Assembly: GCF_013426205.1 (NCBI RefSeq)
Contig: NC_089425.1
Span: 2,852,001-2,916,000 of the forward strand
DNA length: 64,000 nucleotides
Direction: 5' to 3'
Origin: Metarhizium brunneum
Lineage: Eukaryota; Ascomycota; Sordariomycetes; Hypocreales; Clavicipitaceae
The translations under genes and the position numbers were made by a program. The notes under the pieces are model-generated. The model was not told the DNA's origin. It saw nothing but the letters and a program-made list of their open reading frames with translations, and ran no database searches. This document shows, piece after piece, positions 1 to 11,243 of the stretch. Position 1 is the stretch's first letter, and the number at the start of each line of letters is the position of its first letter.

Positions 1-1393
1 CTAGTACAACTGTCATATGGGGCCAGATGTACGCAATTAAAGCAGAAAATCAAAGTTTCATGATATCTTGCTCTTTTTCGATTCCTGGACGGATGCTGTA
101 TAATTATGCCGTCCAAGAGCTATACGATACTAGGGTCGTGGGAGGGGAATACGATTTAGACTTTTATCGTAGCGGAGGGTTTGCGGAGCGTTCTGGTACT
201 GGGAATGGATGGGAGACGCAGTAGAGACTCGAGCTTCTGGCTCTATTACGAATGTCGTGGTCGTGTATTTTGCCCTTTTTTCCCCTTGTCCCTTTTCCCT
301 TCTCCCCTTGTTTCCTCTCCTGGCCCAACGCTTCCATCACAGGTGAGATCAAGGTTCCCTTGCGAGAAAGATACCCAACTACCCGGGGGGTATTTAAATG
401 AAAATAAACAATGACACTTTGTTGCGCGTCCCCGCGTTTGCAATGGCAAGGAAGAGGAACCGGGGTGGCTCTCTGTGTAACGTCGCCGCTGCGCCCAGAG
501 GCCGCTCGCACTTTGTCCCCATTCTCGAAGAATGGAAGCCTGTTCAAGCGCGCTTCGGTGGCCTCGGGAAAACAAACACCCTCCCTCCTCTTTCAGTCCC
601 GGCACGCCGGCCCTGCCTGACAAAACAAAAGGAAAAAAGGAACCAGACTTGTGCCCGTGGTCTGAACAATAGTTGGCTGCGGCTCGGGGCTGTTCCCTGC
701 AGTCTCTGGCCCATTTACGCAACCAGCCGCGTCTAAACGTGACAAGACTGTGCCTCAACCTCGCAGACCGCCATTCCAATGTTCTTTCAATTTTTGGTTT
801 GGGGAGGCGGGGGAATGCTTTGTACAAGGGTTTATGTCGTGTAATAGTGAAGCAGGTGCGCATGTTGCACTTTTGGAGGAACAAGGCTGTGCTGCGCCTC
901 AATTCGGTCTCTCTCTCTTTCTCTCTGTTCTCTTCTCTTCCGTGTTGCGGAGCATATTAGTTGGTGACTCGAGGCTGTGATGCCTTGGCTGAGGGCTGGG
1001 GAGGCTATGGTTCATGCCGAGTAGGGGGGCGAAGTGCGTTCAAGTTCTCTATCGGGGCGTTGTCTGTCCTTCCGGTGAGGTTGGGGAGGGGGTTGCATGG
1101 GATAGAAGCCGCGGATGGGGTCGTTTGGGGAGAGGTGTACTTGTTTGGGTGTACTGAGCCTGTTCCGCCCTGCGTGCAGGACTTGGGATGCGAGCTTGGC
1201 GTCTTTGGGTCTGGTTCGAACGCTCGAGAGGCCCAGATGGAGTGGACAGACTGCGAGGAGACTTGTCTCTCGGACTGCCGGCGTGTTAGTATGGGCGTGT
1301 TGAGAGACGCAGGCCGTGGAGAGAGAGGTTTGGATGGGATGTACCTGTCGTCTGCCGCCTCGCTTAGATCGATGCACAGCTCCATGGCTGCCA
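1..1393. other. non-coding left flank
   Basis: I see no convincing gene here. Open frames on both strands are short, lack fungal codon bias and match no family. The stretch contains pyrimidine-rich tracts around 265-320 and 890-950, which look like promoter or UTR sequence rather than coding sequence. Confidence 0.6.
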
Positions 1394-2235
1394 CTAGGAA
1401 GTGATGGCATGTACGGAGTACGGAGTATGTATGTCAGACTGGCGACCATGTGCCTGTCCTCCTACAGCCTGCCGCGGGGCCGTACATGTACTCCGTATGG
1501 CCGAGCCAAACTCGATGTGGTGATGAGGATTCTCGGCAGATTCGTCGCGAACCAGCGTGCCTGCTGCTGAGACACAGCCTGTGAAGGACACATAGGCCCT
1601 TTGGAGATACATCATCTCCAGCATGAGGCGGTATGATGGTGCAGTGCTGGCTGGGGAATGCCGTTTCCGCAATGGTCCGAATCTCAAGATAGGGCGGGAG
1701 CGCGGCGTACCCCTTCTCATGGCCGTCATGGAGGGCGAGGACGTGGACGTGGACGTGGCAGTAGGGCTGTGGCTCGACGCACAGGGCGGAGCGGACGATG
1801 CGGCGCACACACAGCCCGTCGTCGATGATGGACGGCATTCCGTGCTGCAAGGAGAAGAGGACACCGGACGACTAGGAGCCAGACGCGGCGGCACAAGGCT
1901 GGAGCCAAATGGCAGCACGGGGAAGAGTATGCTTATCCAGAGCAAGGCGACCGACGGGGGGCTTCTGCCAGAAGGCCTCGTACCGCCGATGGAACGGGTG
2001 GACAAGATGCCGCCCAGCAAGAGGTCGCGATCCTCCGAGTCCTCCCCCTCCTCCTCGCACGATCCATCCGTGGCCAGAAGCGTCTAGATGTCCCGGATTC
2101 CAGGCATAAGCGCAGCCCAAGACACTGCGCCGTTGGCAGGCGGTGCATGATGGGGCAGAAGCAGTTGCGTCGTATGCGGTGGGAATAGTTGGTGCGGGAG
2201 ACGGTCGTGAAGGTGGTGAGACTTGCTTCTAGCAT
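1394..2235 (-). CDS. possible multi-exon gene of unknown function
   Basis: I do not recognise this protein and give only a possible gene. On the minus strand, an ATG at 2235 opens about 37 codons with C-rich third positions. A second stretch, roughly 1842 down to 1590, follows a pyrimidine-rich CAG acceptor and reads IIDDGLCVRRIVR and ALHDGHEKGYAALPPYLEIR with strong C-ending codon use. A third reading (around 1560 to 1490, DESAENPHHHIEFGSA) could be a last exon. The frames between these blocks do not join through introns I can place with confidence. The far 3' end carries the dispersed TACGGAGTA motif, which elsewhere is non-coding, so the real stop may lie earlier than 1394. The plus strand has a competing 154-codon frame (1623-2087), but its codon use is weaker. 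Confidence 0.3.
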
Positions 2236-2655
2236 TCGTGGGTTGATGCATGTCCTGATGATAGCTGAGGCTGGCTACATGGAGGAGTGTAGTTTACGCT
2301 CCAGGGGAGGTCTTAGAGCTTGCGAGGTGATTTTGATTCGAGGACCGATTATTTTGACCCGTATGTCTGGTTTGAGACATGAAATTGTGTGGCCGAGTGG
2401 TGACGGACAACGGATGGTGATGATGGCTGGGAGCAGGATGAGCCACGGCCCTCGGACATAAGCGCCATCACCGAACATGTATGCCAACGATAGGTAATGC
2501 ACACTTTCGCCAGAATAGTTGTAGGTACCATCATCAGTCATGTTGTTATTTTTTACAATGTTTCACTCTAGTGTACAATTCTATACGGCATCAAGTGATC
2601 GGCCGCAACGCCGCCCGCATAACAATGCAACTTCATGTGTCACCCTCACAGCTCG
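2236..2655. other. intergenic, nothing recognised
   Basis: This stretch lies between the uncertain gene on the left and the 3' end of the PPR gene. Reading frames are short and without family resemblance. It probably holds the 3' untranslated region of the PPR gene. Confidence 0.6.
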
Positions 2656-5097
2656 TCATGCACCCATCCCATGTCGGTTAACTTCAATCATGTCCTCCAT
2701 CATCTGAAGCGCTCTCTCCTGGTCCTTCAATTTTGAAAACGCCTTGAACGTGTAGGAATCAGGTTTGAACCCCGCTGCCTCCATGTCCTGCAGCGTGCTG
2801 ACCGTCTTGGCGACATCTTGCATGGATGCATACCCGCTCGTCAGGGTGTTATATGTCGCCAAGTTGGGCTGAATGCCGTTCTCACGCATAACCTGAACGA
2901 TTTTGTCCACCAGCATCCGGTCACGGTTGTTCATCAGGCCCCGGAATAAGATTGTGAACGTCAACACCGTCGGTGCTGGGTGAACCGGCGCTGTCACAAC
3001 CACTCCGTCGCCTTCCACGTGAACCCTTCCAGCGTCTGCCGCATTCGCGTGCAGCTGGTCCTTGAGCATGTCGCCGAACACCTGGAGAGCGGTACGTGAG
3101 AGTTCACCGTGCTCTGTCATTGTGAAGATGAGAGTGTCGTGTATGAGGCTGCCTTGATTCTTGATCAGTCGGGACGCTGACGGAATAGAGGCATCCTTGC
3201 TCTGTTCCTCTAGTCTTGATTTGAAAAATTGGTAGTATGCCATTAGGTCGTAGGGCTGCCGCAGATTTCTGATGTAGGCTCGCATCATGATTGCGATGGT
3301 CGTCAAGTTTGGCTGCAGCTTTGTGTCATCGCCTGATGAGAACAGTTGATCCACAAATGGCAATATGGTAGTTTCAAATTGCCATCTTGTTTGTGATGCA
3401 TTTCCCGGGACAAGGCCTTGCTGGCCAATACCTTGCGCTAGGTACAACGGCAGAGAGTCTGGCAACCACCACTGAAGCGGTTGGAGGTCGAATTTCTTGG
3501 CGTATATACGCAGCAGAGGCCCGAAAAGGTTCGGCTGGGGAGACCGAAGCTGGTTCTTCTTCTCCGCCGCTTCCATCCCGGCGAAATGAAAAGCACTGTG
3601 AAGCGCGTTGTTCAGGACCTCCACAAATGGAACATCTGCCACCTTGGCCACGTCCAGCGCCTTGGCAACAGTTGCAACATTACGAGTGGTTTTTGCCCCT
3701 CTGAACACGGTTGCCCAGGCCTTGCGATCCAATTGAATGCCGGATTCAGAGAAGAGCAATGCAAGTCGTATTGCCTCGTCAACCTCTCCTTGCTGGGAAA
3801 GGGTATCGAGGAAAGCTGTTGCACTAAGCAGGTTCAACGTAAACCCCCTTTGTACAAAATATTCAAGAGCATCTTTCGGAGAGAAGGCATGATTTGGGAC
3901 TGGTTCTACTCCTTCAGGTACTTGACAGTGAAGCAATGAAGTAATGACGCTTGATGGCCGGGCCTCGTTCAAATCGGCACCGCTATCAGATAATGCCTGG
4001 AGTATCTTAAAGGCAGTTGCTTTGTGGATAGGGTCTTTAGCTAATTTGCTGGCAAATTGTATCATGGTATTCGCATGGATCTTGATCTCTGACCGCTGAA
4101 GAAGAGAGTACAGCTCGGAAGCTTGTTCGCTGGGCAGCTTCTTGGCGGACAGTCCCAACAGCCTTTGGGTGAATGGAACATGTTGTTTGCGACTGTCCAC
4201 TATTATTTTGTGAAGCAAATCCGCTACCTCTTCAGCTTTCAGAGTTCGTTCGCGGATATTCTTCGCCTTTGCAAGATCTAGCCTTTGCATGATAAACAGT
4301 AAAGCATCGTTGATGGCGTACCCGGGAGGCCAGGGGTCCAGCGTGGCTTCTAAAACCATGGCCGTCTTCTCTGGACAGATGCACATCGTGGAGAGCATGA
4401 TTCGTGGCCACTGTTTCTGTCGAGACTCATTGTCTAGTTCTTGCCAAGCTAAGCGCATGCTTGCAACAGTCTCGTGCTCTACTAGCCATTGACTACTCTT
4501 TTTCCAAGGCCAAGACGGGTCACGATTGCGGGCAACCTTGTAGAACTTTTCCTTCCACGAATTGAAGGCCTTCCGCCTCGTTAGCAGCTCATCCCCGGAG
4601 TACTGATGACGAAGGTAACCCCATTGCTGGTGCATATCTTGCTCGCTCATTGGGCCTCTCCTAGCTCTGGGCTTGCTCAATATTTGTCGGGCATGCTTTC
4701 GTGGAGTTGGGGATTTTGGATTTGCTGGTCTGGCCCGGAACCGTGATGTACGGCCATCGTATTCTGTATTATTTGAGTCTGGTTGTCGACAATGCGTAGC
4801 AAAGTCAACACTATCTCCCCCCCAATCCGCAGAGGTACGGTCTGATGTTGCGTTGGTGAGCTTCGATTTAGGGGTTGTAGGTTCCACGAAGCGGTTTCTA
4901 AGGGCGGCCTGCCCCTCATCATGTTGGGCTCGACCTAACAAGTCGCCCGGTTCCACAGAAGGTAGAAGTCTTTGAAAGCAATTTGAGAGAAGGCGCCGTT
5001 GTGCCTTACCCAGTGTCGCTCGAGCGTTTGGTTGTAGTCGAGGCGCGGTACAGAGTCGGGCGCCGCCGACACGACTGAGGCTGCAGGCCGTCCGCAT
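2656..5097 (-). CDS. mitochondrial pentatricopeptide-repeat (PPR) protein
   Basis: This is an uninterrupted 813-aa frame starting at ATG 5097. The first 50 residues are rich in Arg, Ala, Ser and Leu and nearly free of acids, as in a mitochondrial targeting peptide. The clearest PPR unit is near the C terminus (about 745-790), with PNLATYNTLTSGYASM and then PDSYTFKAFSKL, the typical helix-turn-helix 35-residue pattern; much of the middle is helical and likely holds degenerate repeats. PPR proteins bind organellar RNA and act in its processing, stability or translation. I infer a mitochondrial RNA role but cannot name the target RNA or an orthologue. The gene diverges from the Cwf18 gene with 336 bp between start codons. 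No intron is needed. Confidence 0.85.
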   Translation of the reverse strand: MRTACSLSRVGGARLCTAPRLQPNARATLGKAQRRLLSNCFQRLLPSVEPGDLLGRAQHDEGQAALRNRFVEPTTPKSKLTNATSDRTSADWGGDSVDFATHCRQPDSNNTEYDGRTSRFRARPANPKSPTPRKHARQILSKPRARRGPMSEQDMHQQWGYLRHQYSGDELLTRRKAFNSWKEKFYKVARNRDPSWPWKKSSQWLVEHETVASMRLAWQELDNESRQKQWPRIMLSTMCICPEKTAMVLEATLDPWPPGYAINDALLFIMQRLDLAKAKNIRERTLKAEEVADLLHKIIVDSRKQHVPFTQRLLGLSAKKLPSEQASELYSLLQRSEIKIHANTMIQFASKLAKDPIHKATAFKILQALSDSGADLNEARPSSVITSLLHCQVPEGVEPVPNHAFSPKDALEYFVQRGFTLNLLSATAFLDTLSQQGEVDEAIRLALLFSESGIQLDRKAWATVFRGAKTTRNVATVAKALDVAKVADVPFVEVLNNALHSAFHFAGMEAAEKKNQLRSPQPNLFGPLLRIYAKKFDLQPLQWWLPDSLPLYLAQGIGQQGLVPGNASQTRWQFETTILPFVDQLFSSGDDTKLQPNLTTIAIMMRAYIRNLRQPYDLMAYYQFFKSRLEEQSKDASIPSASRLIKNQGSLIHDTLIFTMTEHGELSRTALQVFGDMLKDQLHANAADAGRVHVEGDGVVVTAPVHPAPTVLTFTILFRGLMNNRDRMLVDKIVQVMRENGIQPNLATYNTLTSGYASMQDVAKTVSTLQDMEAAGFKPDSYTFKAFSKLKDQERALQMMEDMIEVNRHGMGA

Positions 5098-5433
5098 CTT
5101 CTGGTACGGCAGTTATCTGCGAATCACTGCACTCATAACGGTAGAGTTTCCATCAGAAAAGCTGCAGCGAATTTCGTCACGGCGCATGCACAAGGTGGCT
5201 ACCGGGGGGGGATCTGGAATTGGAGTTGGACGTTTTCCCCAAGCGTCGGACCCATCAAAAATATTTAAAATGTAGCGACATGGATGCCTTATTAGCCGCC
5301 GCCGCGCCAAGCTCGCGGCTCGAGTCCAACTTTTCGACCAGTACGTACCACTGGCTGCCCCACCAAGCAAGATCTACTCCAAACCTGCATCGCGCATTGA
5401 AGCATTTGTTCTACAGCTACAGTGCTGCGCGCC
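5098..5433. promoter_or_regulatory. divergent promoter region, PPR gene / Cwf18 gene
   Basis: The 336 bp between the PPR start (minus strand) and the Cwf18 start (plus strand) must carry both promoters and 5' leaders. I see no clear TATA box. Short open frames crossing it look accidental. Confidence 0.6.
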
Positions 5434-6069
5434 ATGTCATCTTCTCAGTACAGCTTGAGCGCCGCGTCAGAAGAACGCAAGTCGCGACTTGCCACCCTCA
5501 GAAATCTAAAACGAAAGAAGCCCGACGACGACGACGACGAGGCTGCCGCACCAGAAACTGAAAACTCTCCCTCGGCAACTCCAGAAGCAGACGTCTCGCG
5601 TCTACATCTTTCAGGACGCAATTATGATCCAGAAACAAAAGGTCCCAAGCTTGGATTCGAGCAAGCGCCAAACGAGGGCCTGGATAATCCCACTCTAGAA
5701 GAGGAAGCCGCAGACGTCGAGGCCCAAGTCAGGCAGCAAGCGGCCGAAGAGGCGCAGGATGACAAGGGGCTCGATTTGTTCAAGCTACAGCCGAAAAAAC
5801 CAAATTGGGACCTGAAGCGGAACTTGGAAGCAAAAGTGGATATTTTGAATGTTCGGACGGACAATGCGATAGCGCGGCTGGTCCGAGAGAGGATCTCTGG
5901 GGCCCAAAAGGCAGCTACGAATCCCGCAGCCGCGGACGGCGCAAATGTCGACGGGGATGCTGTCGGTATGGATGGCGTTGCTCTTGTGGAAGGCTTGAGA
6001 GTTAGGGAACAGGAAGAAGAAGAGGAAGAGATGAGGGAACGAGCAGAGGACGAAGCTCTTTTGGCCTGA
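5434..6069 (+). CDS. cwf18: pre-mRNA splicing factor Cwf18 (CCDC12 family)
   Basis: This is a single-exon, 211-aa protein. The ATG at 5434 is chosen because the frame upstream of it offers only a GTG. It has the Cwf18 pattern: an N-terminal coiled stretch SEERKSRLATLRNLKRKKP, an acidic spacer, then LFKLQPKKPNWDLKRNLE and KVDILNVRTDNAIARLVRER (about residues 115-155). The tail is strongly acidic (EEEEEEMRERAEDEALLA). Cwf18 proteins belong to the spliceosome (Cdc5/NineTeen-associated particle) in the nucleus; the specific role is not settled by the sequence. It converges on the zinc-knuckle gene, whose stop lies 127 bp downstream on the other strand. Confidence 0.9.
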   Translation: MSSSQYSLSAASEERKSRLATLRNLKRKKPDDDDDEAAAPETENSPSATPEADVSRLHLSGRNYDPETKGPKLGFEQAPNEGLDNPTLEEEAADVEAQVRQQAAEEAQDDKGLDLFKLQPKKPNWDLKRNLEAKVDILNVRTDNAIARLVRERISGAQKAATNPAAADGANVDGDAVGMDGVALVEGLRVREQEEEEEEMRERAEDEALLA

Positions 6070-6196
6070 GCCGTGCCAGAGGCTGTATATTTACATCTTG
6101 TTTACAATATCTTGGTTGGAGTTTGCATCGGCGGGTAGTCAGGGACGATGATTTGAATTATATAGTTTCAAAGGAGAATACAACATATGATACCCT

Positions 6197-7162
6197 TCAT
6201 CTTTCTCCACGGTTCATAGACTGCGTCATTGCTAACCTTCGACTAAAGGGGCTGAGACTACGCTGCCGAGGCGGTTCGGCATCCTTTCCTCTGCCACGAT
6301 CGTTGTGTCGTGACCCATGATCTTGTCCGCGAGGCGGTTGTCTCTCTTGTGGCTCTGGTGAATTTGAGGCGTATGAAATACGTCGTCTAGATTCCCTGGC
6401 ATGGTGGCGTGGTGGACTGCGGTGGCGAGACCGCCTTGGCCTCACCCCCTCGTTCTCCGGGTCCTTACGGTCTCGGTAGCGTTGTTCCTGACGCTCATTC
6501 CTTGGTGAAAGACTGTCTCTTGACAGGGACCGTCTAGTTTGCTTAGCGGGAGGCGGGCTACGACTCAAGCTTTGCTCGAGAAGTCGTCTGCCGCCGCCCT
6601 GGACAGAATCGGGGCTCTGTCGTGGCCTCTGCGGAGGGGGAGATCTAGAGCGGCGCCTTGGGGAGCGAGAGTGTCTTGAATCACCTGTTGAAATTGTAGA
6701 AACAGATTCAGATGATGCTGATCTGCGACGCTTTGGGGATGGTGGCAGGCTCTCTTTATCCGACTCCTCCGCTTCCTGCTGTCTGGCACGTTCTGCCGCC
6801 CTTTTCCGCAGCACCTCATCTGCAACTCCAGCCCTACACATCTGTTAGCTTCTGTTTCCAGCGAAGAAGCAGTATCAAGGGACGTCACCAACTTTTTCTC
6901 TAGCGGGTTTGGCGTGTCACTTGTGAGCTTGGGAACCAGCTTTGGATTGCGAAGCTGTTGTGATCTTGATGGGCGAGATGCATATGGCCGTTCTTGCGTT
7001 GAGCTTTTACACTCGTAAGAGTAGTGCCGTGCTAGGAACGTTAGCCTTGTGAGCTTTGTTGAACTGGGTTCAAAGTGACATATCTCGTTTCAGGCACTTT
7101 TGGCATTGAACACTGGCTGGGGTTGAGCGAGAGGGACCACCTCGTCCTCTGTAGGTAAACAT
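6197..7162 (-). CDS. zinc-knuckle protein with SR-rich tail (ZCCHC10-like)
   Basis: Proposed exons are 7162-7080, 7031-6893 and 6833-6197. Exon 1 gives MFTYRGRGGPSRSTPASVQ followed by CQKCLKRD; exon 2 resumes as RHYSYECKSSTQERPYASRP, completing a CxxC...H...C zinc knuckle as in ZCCHC10. Then come PSRSQQLRNPKLVPKL and TPNPLEKK. Intron 2 (60 nt, branch point GCTAAC, acceptor TGTGTAG) is clean and restores AGVADEVLRKRAAERARQQE. The last exon is Arg/Ser/Pro-rich with SRSP, RSRSPP and similar runs, as in splicing-related SR proteins. The first splice junction is troublesome: with donor GTCACT and acceptor CCTAG the frame is off by one base. A nuclear RNA-linked role is inferred from the knuckle and the SR tail. 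Confidence 0.75.
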
Positions 7163-8626
7163 TTCGAATTACCCCTTTGAATTTGGATGGCGAATCCCAC
7201 TGTGATAACGGAGTCACGAAGCATGCAAAATGAATATTAATGAAAACTGGGCTGGCATGTCATGCAGTCCAAGTTCGCTACTCAGATTAGAGAAATCCGA
7301 ACCACGGTACGGAGTAGTGGATCGTCAATTCTGCTTCCCGGTGCCAAGACGGTCTCACGTGACATCAAGCACCACGGCGAGTTCATGCGATCAGGGGCGA
7401 GGGCTATCTGGGATATTCGAGACGAGGATAGACAGACGTCAAAATATGTGAGTTTCTTCGTCCTTTTTCAATTTACCATTTGCCAGCATGGACCTTGGCT
7501 GAGACAAGCTTTGTATTGCGTCGTCATGCTTCCTGGGCTGTTGCCGCAGTCATCCGCTGGCGCCATAGCGAGAATCCTTAGTCAGCGAGCACACAGCGCC
7601 CCGGTTTGTTCGTCGTCGGTGGTGCGGGTCAAACTGGTCTGATGGGAGGCGGGTGAGTGAATACGTACTTCCGTGCCGCTGTTCGTTGCTTCAGTTGGCC
7701 TGGCACGCCGTACGCCGTACACCGTACATGTACAGTTCGACACTTGGTGAGCAATAAGAGGCTGAGGAATCTACCGGCGCTAGGTCATTTTCCGCCCAGC
7801 ACCAAGTCGACAGCGAAAGCTCACTCGCTCGCCTCGAGGGTTTCGCATCTGCCCTCGAACGCTCGACCAGACAGCCTCACATCCATATTTTTTTTTGTTG
7901 CCCATTCAGGACCGCTTTTCTCGGGTCGACCCATGGCATCGGCCTGAGGCCCTCTCTGGACACCATCAGCATCTTGGGATCGAACACGCCCGTAGAGTTG
8001 GATCCTGGCGCTCCACTGGTTGTGCTCTGGCAGGTCAGGCCGCCTGTGGCTGTAGGTGTCTGCTGGTCTTTGTTCGGTCAATCAATCAATCGCGCAAACC
8101 CGACGCCATTCCATCTCTGCCATCTGCCATCCGCCATCCACAGCCAGACAGACCCCCACCGTCAACTTTCAGACCCTCAAAACCTCCCCTCCAACGACCT
8201 TCCTCGCTCTTCACCGTCAGTGCACCCATCTCTGAACCACGGCTCGGTGTCTGCATGGTGTTTTCAGGGACATTCTCCCATATATTCGGCCTGCTCGCAA
8301 AGGAGCCCGCCGCGCCCTGCTACCCGACCGAGTCTCAACAACTAGAAGCAATGCGTATTTTGTTCCGACGATGATTACCACCACTCTGAATTTTGTCCGC
8401 TGTCTCGTCTCGATCGATTCTGCTTTTTGATTTCGATTCTATTCCTGTCCCTTCCTGTCACCTTGGTCTGCGAATTGCGATTCTCCTCTGACCCGTCCTC
8501 CACGAGTGGTGTCTGAAAATAATTCTTGTTTGGGTTTCGCCTTCACCACCTTCATCACCATCATCTATCAGCGTTGCCCAGTGTTGGATATCCCAACCCC
8601 TTCGGTTTTTTATTTATTCGCATACC
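7163..8626. promoter_or_regulatory. divergent upstream region, zinc-knuckle gene / R3H gene
   Basis: About 1.46 kb separates the two start codons. The right part (8050-8620) is C/T-rich with CCACC and TTCATCACC runs, typical of a long fungal 5' leader, and has several upstream ATGs such as the one at 8255. A TACGGAGTA copy lies at 7308. I found no supported coding exon. Confidence 0.5.
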
Positions 8627-11243
8627 ATGGCGACTACACAGGTTTCTCCAGACATGCCTAAACCGTCGTTTGCCAAGGTACGTGAAAGCGGCTTCTCTCC
8701 GTCTTGGTCATGTTTGCCCGGTACTGATACCCAATGTACGATTCAGGTCGCGGCCACTGTCACAAAGGAAGCTGCGCCGACAGCTGCCACCGCCAAAATT
8801 GATTCAAATGTTCCCTCCACAGCCGTCATTGCCGACGGCTCCTCTAGCCCCGAGAGCAAACGAGCCGCAGCACCCAAGTCGAATGATGTTGCTGTCATCG
8901 TCTCATCTCTCAATGGCCTCAACATTGCATCAAAAGTTCCTAGCCTAGTTGTCGATGGACGCGGCTCTGTATCCGAACCAGAGCCCCGACGATCAAACCT
9001 GGGCAAAGAGAGTGGCTCGGACGATTCTCAGAAATGCGATTCTAGCTCAGATTTGGGCACGAAGCCACCAAGCCTGGATGGGAAGAGCATTACATCTGGG
9101 ACGACATTCGCGCTTGACGAGAAAGAGTCACTACGCCCTGACGACAGTGCTAGTGTTCAGGCTGCAGCAGAGGACGATGATACCTTTTCCCTTCGTGGCT
9201 CGTTGGTCGCTGGGTCTCGAATGAGCTCAGATGTGGCTCTGAGGAACAAGGGTATACTATCAGGAGACTTGGCTGAGCGAAAGGCGGCACACGTAGCGAT
9301 GTGTGTGCCTCCTCATGGTATTCTCACACCGCAGAGCGCTTCATCTGAACGCGGTCCACCTCTTGCCGCTGCTGTACCCCTGAGTACCGATGGATCGCCC
9401 GATGCCTTGAATGTCATATACCGGCAGGCTCCGGATGAAAAGCTTCTAGATGCTTTGGCAAGCCCTAGGGATCGGTATTTCTTACTTCGACTGGAAAAAG
9501 ACGTAATTGACTTTGTTCAAGACTCCAAGTAATTTCTACCTCCACTCACATACACCGCAACTTGACACAGCTAACACACTTCACAGGGAACCATACATGG
9601 ACTTGCCGCCATCCAATTCATTTTGTAGAATGCTGACACACAAACTGGCCGATTATTATCACATGACACATTCTTATGAACCTCACATTGGCTCGGTCCG
9701 AATCTTTAGAACGCCCTTCTGCCGTGTCCCGCCCTCGTTAGCTACCATGGGCCCTCAATCCAACCCATCTTCAAGTAGCACACCACCCCCCGCAGTCTTG
9801 CCCAGGAAGATCATGCGGCGTGGTCAAGATGGTGAGGGTCTAATGAGCGCCAATGCCTCCAAGCCTACATCAGAGTCGGGCAGTGAGATCAAAGATGCCA
9901 AGCTGGCAGCGAACCCCAAGTAGGTCAAACTTGCCAATTGCCAGAATACCAAGGATGTTAACTGTTATGATTTAATAGGCTTTCTCGTGAACAACGCGAG
10001 GAGATATACAAGGTGGCTCGTGAACGTATCTTCGGTAGTTCAGAAGACAGCATCCCAGGTAAACAAACTAACGAATCTGATGAACTCTTCTTTCTAAGCT
10101 TACTAATGAACGAGTACAGAAAATGACGGTGCAACTGGCATGTCTCGCACAAGCTCCATCTCTGCTAGTAACAAGACAGGAAGCACAAAGAGAGGCAAGT
10201 CTGGCAAGCAACGGCGAGACGATTCAGACAGTTTCGATTCCCGAAACCAGTATACCCCTTATTGGGGCCCTCAACAACAGACATGGGTACCTCAGTCGCA
10301 AGGACAATATGTTCCTTCAGCATCAGGCCAATTTGTTCCTCAGCCTCAGGCTTCATATCCAGCCCAGGTTCCCCTGGCTTATAATCAGCAAACCGCCACT
10401 TATGCCAATATGCCTGTCATGGCACCCAACCCAGCCTACTCCGGCTACAGCATGCCCCAAGTATGTACTGTTGATCAGACGAAATCCGACAGATGTGCGT
10501 GCTAACAAGCTCTCAAGCAATATCCTCCACAGCCCCCGCAACAGCGTTTCCCATCTAGTGGGAGTCCTATGACAACGTACGGTGCTCCTGTTGCCCCGGG
10601 TGCAGCACCGCAGCAGGTCTGGGCACAGCCAGGGTATAACCAGCCCTCTTACCCAACTCGAGTGCCTGCACAGACATCAGGACCGACTCAAGTTGGAATA
10701 CCTTATGCATTTGGACAACTACCTGTCAATGCTAACCCTAACGACCCAAAGAGCCAGCACCCCATCCCTGGTAGCTACAATAGGAACCACGCCTTCAACC
10801 CAAAGACTCAGTCATTTGTTCCTGGCGGAAATGGCATGCCGATCGTGCCGCCTCCGCAGCCGCCTTTTACGGCTCCTGGATCACATCACGGCAGCCCACA
10901 AATTGGCACTCCACCTCACTTGGCATATGGAGCTTATCCTCCATCCGTCCCTCAAGCTTATGTCGGAGGGTACGTTATGGCACGGCAGGGATCAAGCAGC
11001 TCCATGCCTGGTTATCACACCGTACCGCATGTCCCCTCACCACATATGCAGCAGCCTCAACTACCTCCGATGCCAGCTGTGCCTCTTGGTCCTCCCCAAC
11101 AGCACATACCACAGGGTTCTCCGGCTCATATTCCCGGTCGACCACCAATGCCTGTCCCTCAAGGGGCTGGTCAGATATTTACTCATTTGCCTACCTATGG
11201 CAATCCGGCTACTTTACCACAGAAGCCGGCTACTGGGATTTAG
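8627..11243 (+). CDS. R3H-SUZ domain RNA-binding protein
   Basis: Six exons: 8627-8677, 8747-9528, 9587-9919, 9979-10058, 10120-10460 and 10518-11243, joining in phase to 770 aa. All five introns are 57-69 nt with GT-AG ends. Residues 1-250 are low-complexity Ser/Ala/Asp-rich. The R3H domain (about 258-335) reads DRYFLLRLEKDVIDFV, LADYYHMTHSYEP and VRIFRTPFCRVPP; the R-x3-H core is R/K LADYYHM-like. A SUZ-type basic segment, AVLPRKIMRRG, follows, then LSREQREEIYKVARERIFG. The C-terminal half is Pro/Gln/Tyr-rich with many PQQ and GYxMP runs. R3H-SUZ proteins bind single-stranded nucleic acid, mostly RNA; roles in translation or mRNA decay granules are plausible but inferred. The exon 1 join spans only 17 codons. 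Confidence 0.85.

Noticed and set aside
1623..2087. Plus-strand 154-codon frame opposite the uncertain minus-strand gene
   Set aside because: Third positions are not C-biased as in real genes here, and the opposite strand explains the composition better.
8255..8374. ATG-started frames upstream of the R3H gene
   Set aside because: They are short, in a C/T-rich leader, and match no family; at best they are upstream ORFs.
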